Shown in pieces: positions 10,666 to 22,000 of a stretch of 64,000 nt of DNA. This DNA comes from Molanna angustata. Taxonomy: Eukaryota; Arthropoda; Insecta; Trichoptera; Molannidae. The translations under genes were made by a program, and so were the position numbers. The stretch is taken from the NCBI GenBank assembly GCA_963576475.1, contig OY754980.1, forward strand, positions 23,295,434 through 23,359,433, given 5' to 3'. The notes beneath the pieces were generated by a model. The model made no database searches. It saw nothing but the letters and a program-made list of their open reading frames with translations, and was not told the origin of the DNA. The stretch's first letter is position 1. Every line of letters starts with the position of its first letter.

Positions 10666-13521
10666 TTAACCAGTAATATTACCAATAACTGCGCGTAATT
10701 GGCGTTTCATCGATGTCTGTGTGGAGTTAAATATATCAGGTTGGGGGTCAAGACTATTGTAATAATTTAAGCATCTGTTGACATAATTATTCTGTGCGTA
10801 ATTTGTTCTGCAGTATGGTGTATAGAAAAGGTGATTTTGGCGTGTTGTTTTCATGGGGCAGTTGAAAGAGATTTTTTGGAGTAGGTAAGAGCTGTCTACA
10901 AGGTTATTAAGTATTTTATAAAGCAGATAGACATCGGATATCTTTCTTCTTTTTTCAAGTGATATAAACCCATGTAATTTTAAAGATTGGTCATAATCAT
11001 GGCGGTAAATTTTTTTCCTAAAATTAAGCGTTTTAACAAACCTTCTCTGAATCCTCTCAATTCTGTCGATGTGAATATTGTAACTAGGGCTCCATACGGT
11101 TGATGCAAACTCCAAATGACTTCTAACGAAGGCATTAAATAGAAGAACTAGCGAGGTTGTTTCTTTGAAGGATTTGGTTATTCTTTGTATGAAACCCAAA
11201 TTTCTGTAGCTTTTATTTACGACAGAATCAATATGAGGAATAAATGATAGTTTGTTATCTAGGATAACGCCTAGGTCTCTCGCTTCGAGTATTTGCGACA
11301 ATATATTATTATTAATAGTGTAGTGAAATTTAATTACATTTCTGCTTCTACTGAAACTCATTGAGAAACATTTATTTATATTTATATATAATTGATTTTT
11401 TTCACAGTAGCGAAAAAGGTTATTTAAATCCTGTTGTAGCAGTGAGCAGTCATGTGTAGATGAGATTTGTTTATATAATTTACTGTCGTCGGCAAAAAGA
11501 ATTATTTCAGAGGTAGCTATGCATTGTGTTATGTCGTTAATGTAGATCAGGAAAAGCAAGGGACCCAGGTGAGAACCCTGCGGTACTCCGGAGGGAATTG
11601 GGACAAAACACGATTGGAAACCTTTGGCGGCTACTGCTTGTGATCTATTTGTTATATAGGACTTTATCCATCTGTACAGATCGCCACGTATGCCAAAGTT
11701 CCATAATTTAAAACACAGAATATTGTGGTTAATTTTGTCGAACGCTTTGGCAAAATCTAGGTATATTGTATCTAACTGGTTATTTTCGAGTAAGGCAGAA
11801 AATGAATGGTCGGTAAATTCTAATAAATTGGTTTCCACTGATCTTTTACTAAGGAATCCATGTTGTTTAATAGTTAAAGATGTTCTTATTTCAGGATTAA
11901 TTTGATCTATAATGATTTTTTCGAATAATTTACTGAAAATACACAATTTCGAGATTGGTCTATAATTTTCGATGTTTGAATTGTCTCCAGTTTTGTGTAT
12001 TGGTGTTATAAGGGCTTTTTTCCACATACTTGGGAAATGACCCTCATTAAGGGATCTTTGGAAAATTAAGTATAATGGATGACATAATTCATTGGCACAT
12101 TGTTTTATTAAATGGGCTGGAATGTTATCGTAACCAGCTCCTTTGCTAGTATCAATTTTTGTGAGATAGTTATATACCAGAATAGGATTGATAGTGACTT
12201 TGTGTACGAATACTTGTGAGTTAGAATCTGGGATATCCATTGCAGGTGGTTGTTCAGAACTGTCAACAAATACAGAAGCAAAATATTCATTGAATTTACT
12301 ACAAATAGTTGGACCATCATTTGCAGTAGATTGATTATAATGCATGGTGAGAGGTAAGTTATTTAATGGACGTTTTGATTTAACATATGACCAAATATTC
12401 TTTGGATTGGATTTGAGTGAGTTTTCTATTTTAGCGACGTACAAATTGAAACAGGATCTTGTGAGGTTTTTTTGACGTGATCGCAATAGGGCAAAACTAT
12501 CGTAATCTCTGGGGTTAGAAAATTTTTTCCATTTCGTATGATATTTGGTTTTCTCTTTTATTATTTTGATTAAGGGTCTGCTATACCAAGCAGGATAATT
12601 TTTGCTGGCTGAAGCATATTTTTTAGGAACAAATTCTACGATTAATGCATTGAGCTTATCATATAAGAGAGATAATGAATCTTCTAAATTTAGGTTATTG
12701 AAGTGAGTAGTCCAATCTATATCAGAAAGTCTATGCTTGATGTTTATATAGTCAGCTTTGTGGAATAAAAATATTTCACGTGAATTTGGGTTCATGTACT
12801 TGATAGTTGCCATATTAATATTTATAACTAGGGATTTGTGATGCGAATCTTCTGGTACAAGAGGAGAGTCACATTCAGTGACGGAAACATTCTGTGAGTT
12901 AGATATTACCAAATCCAAAATTCTACCCATTGAATTATGGTGCGTGTTAATTTGATAAGTTTCAGTGAGTGAAAGGAAATCAAGAAGTAGCGTGCTAGCT
13001 GGTGTAGTAGAATTTATTTGTAGGATGGGGACAGAATTGATATCAAGAGACCAATTTAACTGAGGTAAGTTGTAATCTCCAGTTAGTATGAAAATGTCAT
13101 CAGGGAAGTTATTTATTAGGTTACTAGCATTGTCTAAGTGATATTGCAAATTGTCAAAGTAATTTACACCCTGTGGGTGATAACTGCAACAAATGTTGAC
13201 CTTAAGAGATGGATTTACATTTAATGATACCCATATGTCTTCAGCGTGAGATATCCATGTTAATTGTTGTTTCGGATTGAGTTCATTCCTAACTGCAATA
13301 AGAACTCCGCCTCCTAGTTTTTGATTAACTATTTCATACTCACGATCTCTACGGAATACAACGTATCTTGAGTCAAAGAGTTCCGAGCTATTGATGCTCT
13401 CCAAGAGCCATGTTTCTGTGAGGCAGATGATATCGAAGTCGTTACTTAGACAGTTGATTAAGAATGTTTCTGTTTTGCTTCTAAGTCCATGTACGTTTTG
13501 TAAATAAATATTTAACCCCAT
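10666..13521 (-). CDS. LINE ORF2: AP-type endonuclease plus reverse transcriptase
   Basis: The 951-residue protein has two enzymatic halves. The N-terminal endonuclease shows QNVHGLRSK, LTETWL (metal-binding Glu), LTGDYNLP and EDSHHKSLVI, the ordered motifs of an AP-like nuclease that nicks the target. The reverse transcriptase follows with YRPISKL, LDFAKAFDKINH, PSGVPQGSHLGPLLFLIYIN and the catalytic ILFADDSKLYK. A C-terminal region of about 200 residues ends RRFVKTLNFRKK...RAVIGNITG. There are no internal stops, so the polymerase could be functional. The start codon overlaps the end of the preceding frame, as in two-ORF LINEs. The RT looks CR1/Jockey-like; I cannot place the clade. Confidence 0.9.
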   Translation of the reverse strand: MGLNIYLQNVHGLRSKTETFLINCLSNDFDIICLTETWLLESINSSELFDSRYVVFRRDREYEIVNQKLGGGVLIAVRNELNPKQQLTWISHAEDIWVSLNVNPSLKVNICCSYHPQGVNYFDNLQYHLDNASNLINNFPDDIFILTGDYNLPQLNWSLDINSVPILQINSTTPASTLLLDFLSLTETYQINTHHNSMGRILDLVISNSQNVSVTECDSPLVPEDSHHKSLVININMATIKYMNPNSREIFLFHKADYINIKHRLSDIDWTTHFNNLNLEDSLSLLYDKLNALIVEFVPKKYASASKNYPAWYSRPLIKIIKEKTKYHTKWKKFSNPRDYDSFALLRSRQKNLTRSCFNLYVAKIENSLKSNPKNIWSYVKSKRPLNNLPLTMHYNQSTANDGPTICSKFNEYFASVFVDSSEQPPAMDIPDSNSQVFVHKVTINPILVYNYLTKIDTSKGAGYDNIPAHLIKQCANELCHPLYLIFQRSLNEGHFPSMWKKALITPIHKTGDNSNIENYRPISKLCIFSKLFEKIIIDQINPEIRTSLTIKQHGFLSKRSVETNLLEFTDHSFSALLENNQLDTIYLDFAKAFDKINHNILCFKLWNFGIRGDLYRWIKSYITNRSQAVAAKGFQSCFVPIPSGVPQGSHLGPLLFLIYINDITQCIATSEIILFADDSKLYKQISSTHDCSLLQQDLNNLFRYCEKNQLYININKCFSMSFSRSRNVIKFHYTINNNILSQILEARDLGVILDNKLSFIPHIDSVVNKSYRNLGFIQRITKSFKETTSLVLLFNAFVRSHLEFASTVWSPSYNIHIDRIERIQRRFVKTLNFRKKIYRHDYDQSLKLHGFISLEKRRKISDVYLLYKILNNLVDSSYLLQKISFNCPMKTTRQNHLFYTPYCRTNYAQNNYVNRCLNYYNSLDPQPDIFNSTQTSMKRQLRAVIGNITG

Positions 13522-13850
13522 TGAAGAACATAGACGATAGTAACTTTGTAAAATATTGTAAATTTCTTTGTTTTAAATTGATTGTTAATAGTTAAGGGTA
13601 CGACGAAGCGCAGTAAATGGCAATATACGGGATAGTGTAGAGGAGAGGATAGGAAAGTATAAGGAATGGTGTGTTTTAAAACATCTATTGGATTTGGTGA
13701 TAGTGTAACGTTGTTCGATTGCAGAATTTTCATTTTATTTTGAGTAGGTCTTCTTCTTGACTGATTATCGTAACCGGTGACACCTCGTTCCTGCGTATAT
13801 AGATTCGACAATTTTTTATCCAGCAGAATTGGTATTCCTTCTCTTTGCAT
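13512..13850 (-). pseudogene. LINE ORF1, C-terminal remnant
   Basis: A frame of 112 codons ends ...VLQWG with its stop at 13512-13514, overlapping the ORF2 start by about 10 bases, the usual junction of ORF1 and ORF2 in such LINEs. An in-frame stop lies near 13878 and no CCHC knuckle is visible, so only a damaged end of ORF1 remains. Confidence 0.55.
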
Positions 13851-13934
13851 ATAATTTTGGTTTTGTAAAAAAGGCTATGTAGTATAAAAAATAATTTCTC
13901 TAATACCCTCAAAAGATACGTCTATGAAATCTGG

Positions 13935-14097
13935 CCCCCTAGACAACGTGTCATTTAGCTCAAGAAAATAAACAAGAAAAGATAACTCAATGTATGGAAG
14001 TGACAGTTGTCATGTTACTGGCAACAGTCACTTCCATACATTGAGTTATCTTTTCTTGTTTCTTTTCTTGAGCTAAATGACACGTTGTCTAGGGGGG
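13935..14097. mobile_element. Near-perfect palindromic MITE (copy 1)
   Basis: Two arms of about 75 bp, starting GCCCCCTAGACAACGTGTCA and ending with its complement CGTTGTCTAGGGGGGC, are almost exact reverse complements around a short centre (TCATGTTACTGG). The same element is at 36713-36876. No coding capacity. The transcript would fold into one long hairpin. Confidence 0.9.
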
Positions 14098-15424
14098 CAA
14101 GAACAGTTTGTATGTACATCTTTATTCTATTGCATGAGTTTTTTAAATTTGTTTAATACTTTTCTTTAACATTAGTTTTAGTAAAACCTTTTTTATTTTT
14201 TTGTTGTAAGTAGCAAAAAAACCACAAAGCCTATGAAGAAGATTTTTTCTTCAATCGAAAGAGAATATGAAAATCTACCGGCCGAGTTTTTTTTATTATT
14301 ATAATATTTTAATGTCTATCAACCTTTAAATCTTACCTTTTTGCAAGATAAAATGTTGTATATCACATATCAGGTGATATACAATATTTTTTTTGTGTTT
14401 CATACATAAGAAGGTAATTTAGTGTCCATTTTTGCGTACATTCGTATACCCAGGTTATACAAGGGCCCATATTGCTAGTAATGCAATTTTACTTAAAATT
14501 TCTCAACAGGCATAATGTAGAAAATACAAACTATGAGTTTTGTGACAGTGTTTTTGTGTGTGTGATGTATTGTGAAAACTTTTTTCTTCTGGTAATCTTA
14601 TATGTGTTTAAGAATCTAATAGAAATATACTTCATAAAAATGCATTTAGAGATTGTCAAAATTTGAAGAAGAAAAAATGAATGCTTAGTATGATGTGGAA
14701 AGTTTAGTGTTGGCCACAACCCACACGTTTTTTCAGTGTGAAGGTTTTATTCCATTATTTAACGGGACTTGCCTCCCAGACATGCCACCCTGGATGAATA
14801 AATTATTTTCATTTAAATATCGATTATTGCGTTTGTCAATTTACGAATTGACCTCTTGAATAATATTTAAAAGTAGTTAAGGTTTCTATTAAAAAAGAAA
14901 AAGTCGTTCAATTTCATATTTTTTTTTATATTCATTTATTAAAATCCATACATATACATACAAAATACAGAATAACAATAATGGAATAATGCAATAATTT
15001 AATTATTATTACACCTAAAAATAAAATGAAAAAGTACGAATTTTTAGCTATACTAAAAAAGTTATGTATATTTTATGGACTCTTTATCTCCATTCTTCCA
15101 ATTCATTTATAAAAATTGATTATCTTTATATTCTAACGTATGTCTGTATACATTTATCATTTACTTGAAATCGTGAAGTTGCACAAGGTTTATATGCGTT
15201 TTGTAGCACAATCTTTCTTTATCGCTACAAAACAACATTAAACTTGTATGAATGTAATCGGTTGAAGTATTAAGTTTCTAGGTTCGTTGGAGTGAAACTT
15301 CACTCAGAAGTCCAACAGTGTAGTCTTTTATTATAACACGTGGTAGGGAGTTGTATCTAATATAGCATTTTATTTACATATAAATCGATATACGTAGTTA
15401 TAGGTTCATAAGACATCTATAAAC
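14098..15424. other. Intergenic region upstream of the complete UGT, with an interspersed repeat
   Basis: Part of this stretch (about 14430-14730) belongs to an interspersed repeat found also at 17440-18660, 29210-29430 and 55680-55880. Shared landmarks are TTGCTAGTAATGCAATTTT, CTATGAGTTTTGTGACAG and TAGTGTTGGCCACAACCCAC. The piece ACGGGACTTGCCTCCC near 14762 resembles an end of the MITE family at 57067. The last 600 bp before the ATG show no exon. Confidence 0.5.
15379..15384 (+). promoter_or_regulatory. TATA-like box before the UGT start codon
   Basis: TATAAA lies 41 bases before the ATG. If used, the 5' UTR would be very short. In such AT-rich DNA a chance match is likely. Confidence 0.2.
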
Positions 15425-16243
15425 ATGCGTTTTAATATTGGATTTAGTTTGATAGTCAGTTTTTTCAGTGTATGTATCGGGGATAAAATATTGTGCGTAT
15501 TTCCCACTCCATCTTACAGCAACAACTTAGTCTACAGAAGTTTGGTCGAAGAACTGTCTTTAAGAGGACATCAGCTGATCGTTCTCACAACAGAACCGGT
15601 CATCTACGACGATACGGACATCCAAGGCATAACGCAGATTGACCTCAGAAGCACGTACGAAATATGGGATAAGAAATTTCCGACAGAAAATATAGAAACG
15701 TTGATGAAGACTTCCTATCATTCGTATTATGATGCCATGCTGGAGGTGATGGATGCGCAACTGTCGCTCCCGCAAGTAAAAGAGCTGATAAAGAACGACA
15801 AGGAACATTTCGAACTGCTGATAGTGGAGTCGTATGTGCCGACCATGTACGCGTTCGCAGATAAATTCAAAATTCCTATTTTGGCTATATCGGCCGGTCA
15901 CACAACGTTGCAGAACTACGACGCTATGGGTGTACCGTCTCATCCTTTAATTTATCCTGACGTGTACGGTTCGCATTCGGTAGAAATGGGATTTATCGAC
16001 AGACTTTATCACGTCTACCAACACTACGCTTTCCGATATTCTTATCACAAGACATATTTGCCAAAGTTTGACGAATTGGCAAGAAAGCATTTCGGCAATA
16101 TCACTTGGTTGGGAACGCTGGAATCACAGACGGACATCACGTTGTTGAACATTCATCCGATAATGCTGGGGATAAGACCGACTATACCTACAGTGGTTTT
16201 AACGGGGAATCTTCATATTAAACAAACGAGAGAATTACCAGAG
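15425..16243 (+). CDS. UGT exon 1 (residues 1-273)
   Basis: The ATG has A at -3 and is followed by a hydrophobic signal peptide (MRFNIGFSLIVSFFSVCIG). KILCVFPTPSYSNNLVYRSL aligns with KILGVFPTPSYSHQIVYRTL of the left UGT, which shows the His-to-Asn change directly. GHQLIVLTTEP, HPLIYPD and LPKFDELARKHFG are family landmarks. The exon ends at ELPE with donor GTAAGT; reading on gives only nine more codons. Confidence 0.93.
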
Positions 16244-18966
16244 GTAAGTGCAATACAAACAGTGGCTGACTGATACTTATGAAGGCACCGTTATCTACTG
16301 ACATTGAAGTATTTTCGGAACAGAAATATTTCCAGAGAACTCGTCGGGATTTTTGAAAATGTTTTTGTATAACGAAATGAGAAATGATCTGCAAATCAAA
16401 AAGTATTTCAATATGTATATGTGAAGATACCAAATGTTTTTTGTATACGTTTAGCTAATCATAGTAACCGGCGTTGCCTTATTTTGTGTTTATTCGCGCA
16501 TTACGGTGACGGGATAAGCTCCGAGGTACATTTTGGATGCTCCTTACACCGTACTCTTAAAAGTTACGTCTACAACAAAAATAATATATAATTTTCAAAT
16601 TATTTTTCTATACCTACATTGGCCTGATAAACTTATTTAATTTTGTGTATTTTTTCGTCATATTTTTTTAGCTATACCTGTTTTTTCAGATTTTTTAGCC
16701 ATAATTCAAAACTTTAGAAATGATAGATATTTTTAGGGCTTTCAAGACTTTCTGTCTTAAATTCGTTGCACTCTTATCTTCACTATCAATGAACAGTGAG
16801 CCAGTTGTTTCCACATGATAAGCTCTCTTTGGCACATTAAGTGCAGTGTCTGCAAGGTTTTCGAGTTCTCCGGACTCTTCGTATGTTCTTTATGTGTTTT
16901 TTCAGAGTTTTGCAAGGGGCCGTTATTAGTCCATATAAGCAGAACGGGTGGTGGTAGGGGAAGAACACATATTTTATAAATCTAAATATTGGCTCTATAC
17001 GTTTTCACACAATGTTCTCACATTTTTTTAAAATCAAATAAACCATTGCATTTTATGTAACGCTCGATTTAAATACACCAGCTCGGGCATACACGATTGT
17101 TATCTCTAAGAAAGTACATTCTCATACAATAGTTTCAAAGTTTGCATTTGACTCGCCTACATGGCCTTACCCTGCCCCTTAATGATAACCAGATAAAGTG
17201 ACCAAGATGTCAGCATTGAAGACAATGAAGTAATCTACATTAAATATAAAATACTCTTTACATTCATTACAAACATCATGACAAAAATTAATAAAAAATA
17301 TTATCACCTCAGAACAGACCTAGGTCTTGTGAGGTGATATATTCCATATAACTTAGTTAAACCATTAATAATGTAATACAAAATGTTTATATTTATAATG
17401 TTTAAATTTATTTTGTAATTTGTAATTTTCCGAATGATCGCCTTAAACAAACGAGTGGGTTGTGGCCAACACTAAACTCTCTACACCATAGTAAGCATTT
17501 ATTTTTTCTTCTTCAAATTTTGACAATCTCAATATGGTAAAATATGCTTTTAATTTTGCAAAATTTTGACAATCTCAATATGGTAAAATTGGGAATATAA
17601 ATTTTGTTTTAAAGAACTCTTTACATTATAACATGAAATCAAATTACTGAACTTTTCCATACATAAGAAATTTATCTTATTATATACATTTTTACTCATT
17701 CAAATTTTACTACCAGGAATATAAATTTTCTGACGATAGTATACTTTTATGTTGAGATAGACAAACTATTAATGCAGTATGGTGAAGAATGCTTATGTTG
17801 TATGAAATATTTTAATAAAAGCAGAAAATTTTTGTTTAAAAGAGCGTTAGAGCATTTTGACAATTTTGACACGTGATATCATATGAAGAAATTTTATGAT
17901 ATCTAAGAAAAGCTTATCAGTTCTAAGTTCAAGCTATTAATATTCTTATATCAATATGAAATCAAAGAACTGAACATTGCCAAACATAAAAAAATTCTCT
18001 TGTTACATATAAGTTTCATACAAAAATCCATTTTAAATAAAATATAATTTTTGAAACCGTTGAATATTTTTCTTTTAACATTGACCAACTTTGAATACAA
18101 TTTTATGAAGATTCTTGGTGTTGTATAAATAGTTGAAACCAAATTAAAATATCTCTAATTTCCAGGTCGTGAGAGCATTTTTTCAGTTTTAATAGATGAA
18201 ATCATAAAGAAACATTGGGAAAAAATGAACCGTTGTCTATGGAAAACTAATCAGCTCTAAGTTTATGGACTTAACACATGTGATATCAATATGAAGTCAA
18301 TCGGACTTATAGTTTGGGCTGCAGAGAGGACACAAAAAAACAACGAAAATGATGAATTCATAGAGAAGAAATCAAAAGTTGTCTATGGAAAACTTATCAG
18401 CTCTAGGTCTTTGCACTTTACACATATGATGTTAATATGAAGTCGATCGAACTTATAGTTTGGGCTGTAGAGAGGACACAAAAAAGATAAATGCTACGGA
18501 GTACGGCGTATACGCCGTTTACGCCATACACACAAACACATCACGACGAAACTCATAGTGTGCATTCCCTACATGATACCCATTGAGAAATTGATGTAAA
18601 AAAATACGCTTAAATTTTGCGAAATCATGACTCTCCCCTATTCCATAGTATGGAGAGTAAAAAAGGTATATCTATGTGCTATTCTATACTTTTTAATGTA
18701 CATATGTAGGTACCAACATTAAAATGGCACTGAAACTCGCCATAACAATGAAAAAATAAAGTTTTCCAACTGTCGATTCGTTCATGAGAATTCAATTCTC
18801 TTAATGAATCGACATTATTAAGCCAAGATGCGTGTACGAAGGAAAATTTCGTATGGTGTAGTGGACTTTTTGCAAGCTAATAACACCAACTAGAGGCCTC
18901 GCAGCATATACATATGTTCCTATACATGGATTTACTCAGAATTCGGAGTAGAACATTTTATGTGAG

Positions 18967-19029
<63 letters not shown>

Positions 19030-22000
19030 TGTGTGTCTGTGTGTCTGTGTGTCTGTGTGTCTGTATGTCTGTGTGTCTGTGTGTCTGTCTGTCCCCCCCT
19101 TATAACTTTTGATCCGCTCAATTTACAGAGCCCAAAATTTCAGAATATATAAACAGTTATAGGCTTACAAAACTTTTATACTCAGAATTGTGAATTTTTG
19201 TTTCAGTCAGGGGTTATCTACTTTTGAAATTTTGATTTATTTTTCCATATATCTCAGAAACCGTAAAAGCTAGAACGCTGAAAATTGGTATAAACATAGA
19301 CAAATACAAAATCTAAAATATTTTTTTTTTTAAAATTCCAGGGTTTCTCAAACATTTTTTATTAAGAAAAATATTTTTTTTATTATAAATTTATGAGTTT
19401 AACTGCCTATATTTCCAAACTTTTTGAAAATATCGAAAAAAGCCGAAACACCCCAACTAGATAATTTAATTTTTTATAAAAAATATTAACATTGTATTTG
19501 TACATCTCAAATTTTTTTTAACAATTTTTATAAAAATTGAATTTAGTGACGACATCGCTTCATACAATTTATATGGCAGTCGCCTATACACAATATGTAA
19601 GAAGACTTAATAGTTTGATAGGATCTTAATATCCAAACATACATACAGAACCATCATGCTGTTTTCATATTCCGGGAAGGAAAAGAGGACTGACCTCCAT
19701 ACTGTCCTATCTTGACATACATACCAACATGTGTTAAAATTTTCAATAATTTGGATTTATGGGTTTATAGTTTGATTTTTATTCTTCAACTATACATACT
19801 ATTGCTATCGACAGTTGGATCTCATGTGTTACATGCAACTAGTTATGTGACAACGCATTGACAATTTAGTATTGCCAGTGCATAAACAGCGTCCGTTTTA
19901 AATACTCCGTTCTCATGACTAATCCCCAACAGACGCACAAAGCTCTATCAGGCATCTTTGTCTCCAGTAGGTATTTGGTGTGTCGCCGCAGAGTTGGCAG
20001 TTTCCTTGACCTGGTCAATCCATCTCATTGGTGACCTCCTCCTCGGTCTTCTTCCTGGAATGCTCCCCATCATCACTGACCTCTCAATATCTGGATCTCA
20101 TAGTATCAATTGTTTAAAGGGATTGGATAGAATCAATAAGAAGGCTTACTATAATTGCAGTTTCAGTGTAAACGGCCCTTAGTATAATGAATTGACCTTT
20201 GACACATGTGACACACTTATTAGTAACTACTTATAGTATATATTACTTAAGACTACTTTGTTTTGTAGAGCCAACAATAAAGTTATAGCGCTCTTGAAAT
20301 GATGTAGAATCACTAAACGGCGCTCTATTAATTATTTTTTTTATTATTTACTTAGACAAATGCAATAAATAATAATATGTAATACAATATGAGTATTTAA
20401 TAACACATTATTTTGTATCAAATTTACATTCACATTTGGGTACTCGTATAATAAATATTTATGCAATAAATATGAATTCATTCGTGTTTGTTTCTAGTAA
20501 ACAATATAAGTATTTTTTTATTTATATCTTGTTATTTACGATTTAATTTGAAGAAAAGTCTTTACTTTGCAAATAATTGTATTGGCCAATTGTGATAAAT
20601 CTTTGTTCCTACAAGTCATCTATAATTATATTGCAAGAACAACTATATCAATGGACATCAACGTTGATACGATTAACATTGTTTCTGGATCTTTCATAAT
20701 GTTCTATATATGGATCTAATTCCTTTATTTGTAATTTGCTTAATTCTTCCATTAGCAAATCAATAAAGCGCTTAATGTTGATGTTATTATATAATTTCGG
20801 CCTTCGTGGCTCAGTTGGTTAGGTGTCTGACTGCTGATCCAAAGGTCCCGGGTTCGAAAACTGTGTTCCCGGTGGAGACACAGTTTTTAATTGTGTTTTC
20901 AATCTGGATCTGTGAGACGATTAAGGCCCATTTACACGATGCAAGTTTCTTGCCTGTTGCATACAATAATATTGAAGCAATAAATGACTTGCATCATCTA
21001 AACAACATGTGACATTCTTGCTGTACAAGGCAATTATTGCATTCAAAACTGTTCTTGGTTTAAACAGCACATACAATAATTTCTTATGCAATTCTTGTAT
21101 TCAAGTAATAAACATGAGTGCAGTGAGTGATCGTTGCTGCTCTTCTGAGGCAAGAAATATTGAAAAACCATCGTAAGGTCTTCCAGGATGGTTTCTGAAT
21201 TTAATTTTTTTTTTAACCAACTGAAGGGAAGTGAAGTACTAAAGGGCCTGAAGGGATTGGAAGTAGTAAAGTTCCTGAAGGGTCGGGAGGTACTATAGGG
21301 CCTGAAGGGACGGGAGGTACTGAAGGGAAGGAAGGTACTAAAGGGCCTGAAGGGACGGAAGGTACTGAAGGGCCTAAAGGGACGGGAGGTACTGAAGAGC
21401 CTGAAGAGACGGGAGGGCCTGAAGGGACGGGTGATAATGAAGGGACGGGAGGTACTGAAGGGTCTGAAGGGACGGGAGGTACTGAAGAGATGGGAGTTTC
21501 TGAAGGGTCTGAAACGACGGGTGTTATTGAAGGGACGGGAAGTAGTAAAGTTCCTGAAGGGTCGGGAGGTACTAAAGGGCCTGAAGGGACGGGAGGTACT
21601 GAAGGGACGAGAGGCACTGAAGGGTCTGAAAGGACGTGAGGTACTGAAGGGAAAGAAGGTACTAAAGGGCCTGAAGGGATGGGAGGTACTGAAGAGCCTG
21701 AAGGGACGGGAGGTACTGAAGGGCCTGAAGGGACGGGTGGTAATGAAGAGACGGGAGGTACTGAAGGGTCTGAAGCGACGGGTGTTAATGAAGGACCATT
21801 TTTAATTATACAGGCAATTCGAAGTTTGCCGGGGGTTCACTAGTAACTAATAAAATGGAAAATTTAAGGACGCAGTATCACTGGGAAAGGAAAAAGATAA
21901 AAGATTTTATGGGTACTGGTTCCGGTACCACACACAAAGATTTTTAGTTGCTCCGGAACCTTTCTTCTTGCTATCCATTTTTTGATCCAACACCTTTTTT

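Larger units (their letters stand above)
10551..13934 (-). mobile_element. LINE (non-LTR retrotransposon), 5' part of ORF1 missing, ORF2 intact
   Basis: The element reads right to left: an ORF1 remnant (to 13512), an uninterrupted ORF2 (13521-10666) and a short purine-rich 3' UTR ending near CTACCCAACATTAATAAT. A 5'-truncated relative lies at 3760-4406 and a more distant one at 34191-34773. Only about 400 bp precede ORF2, too little for a whole ORF1, and a palindromic MITE sits right at the 5' border (13935). I could not find a target duplication. Confidence 0.88.

Noticed and set aside
15560..15943. 127-codon minus-strand frame
   Set aside because: Antisense of UGT exon 1.
18914..19121. Cys-Val and Thr-His repeat proteins in Helitron copies
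   Set aside because: They come from the GT/CA microsatellite; similar frames recur in all copies.
20798..20870. tRNA gene at the SINE family 1 head
   Set aside because: Box A and B are present but the fold is broken after box B and the same head plus body recurs at 46441 and 47821.
21213..21805. Pro-Ser-Val and Lys-Gly-Leu repeat proteins
   Set aside because: Both strands are open because the minisatellite period is a multiple of three; the core recurs within a mobile repeat.
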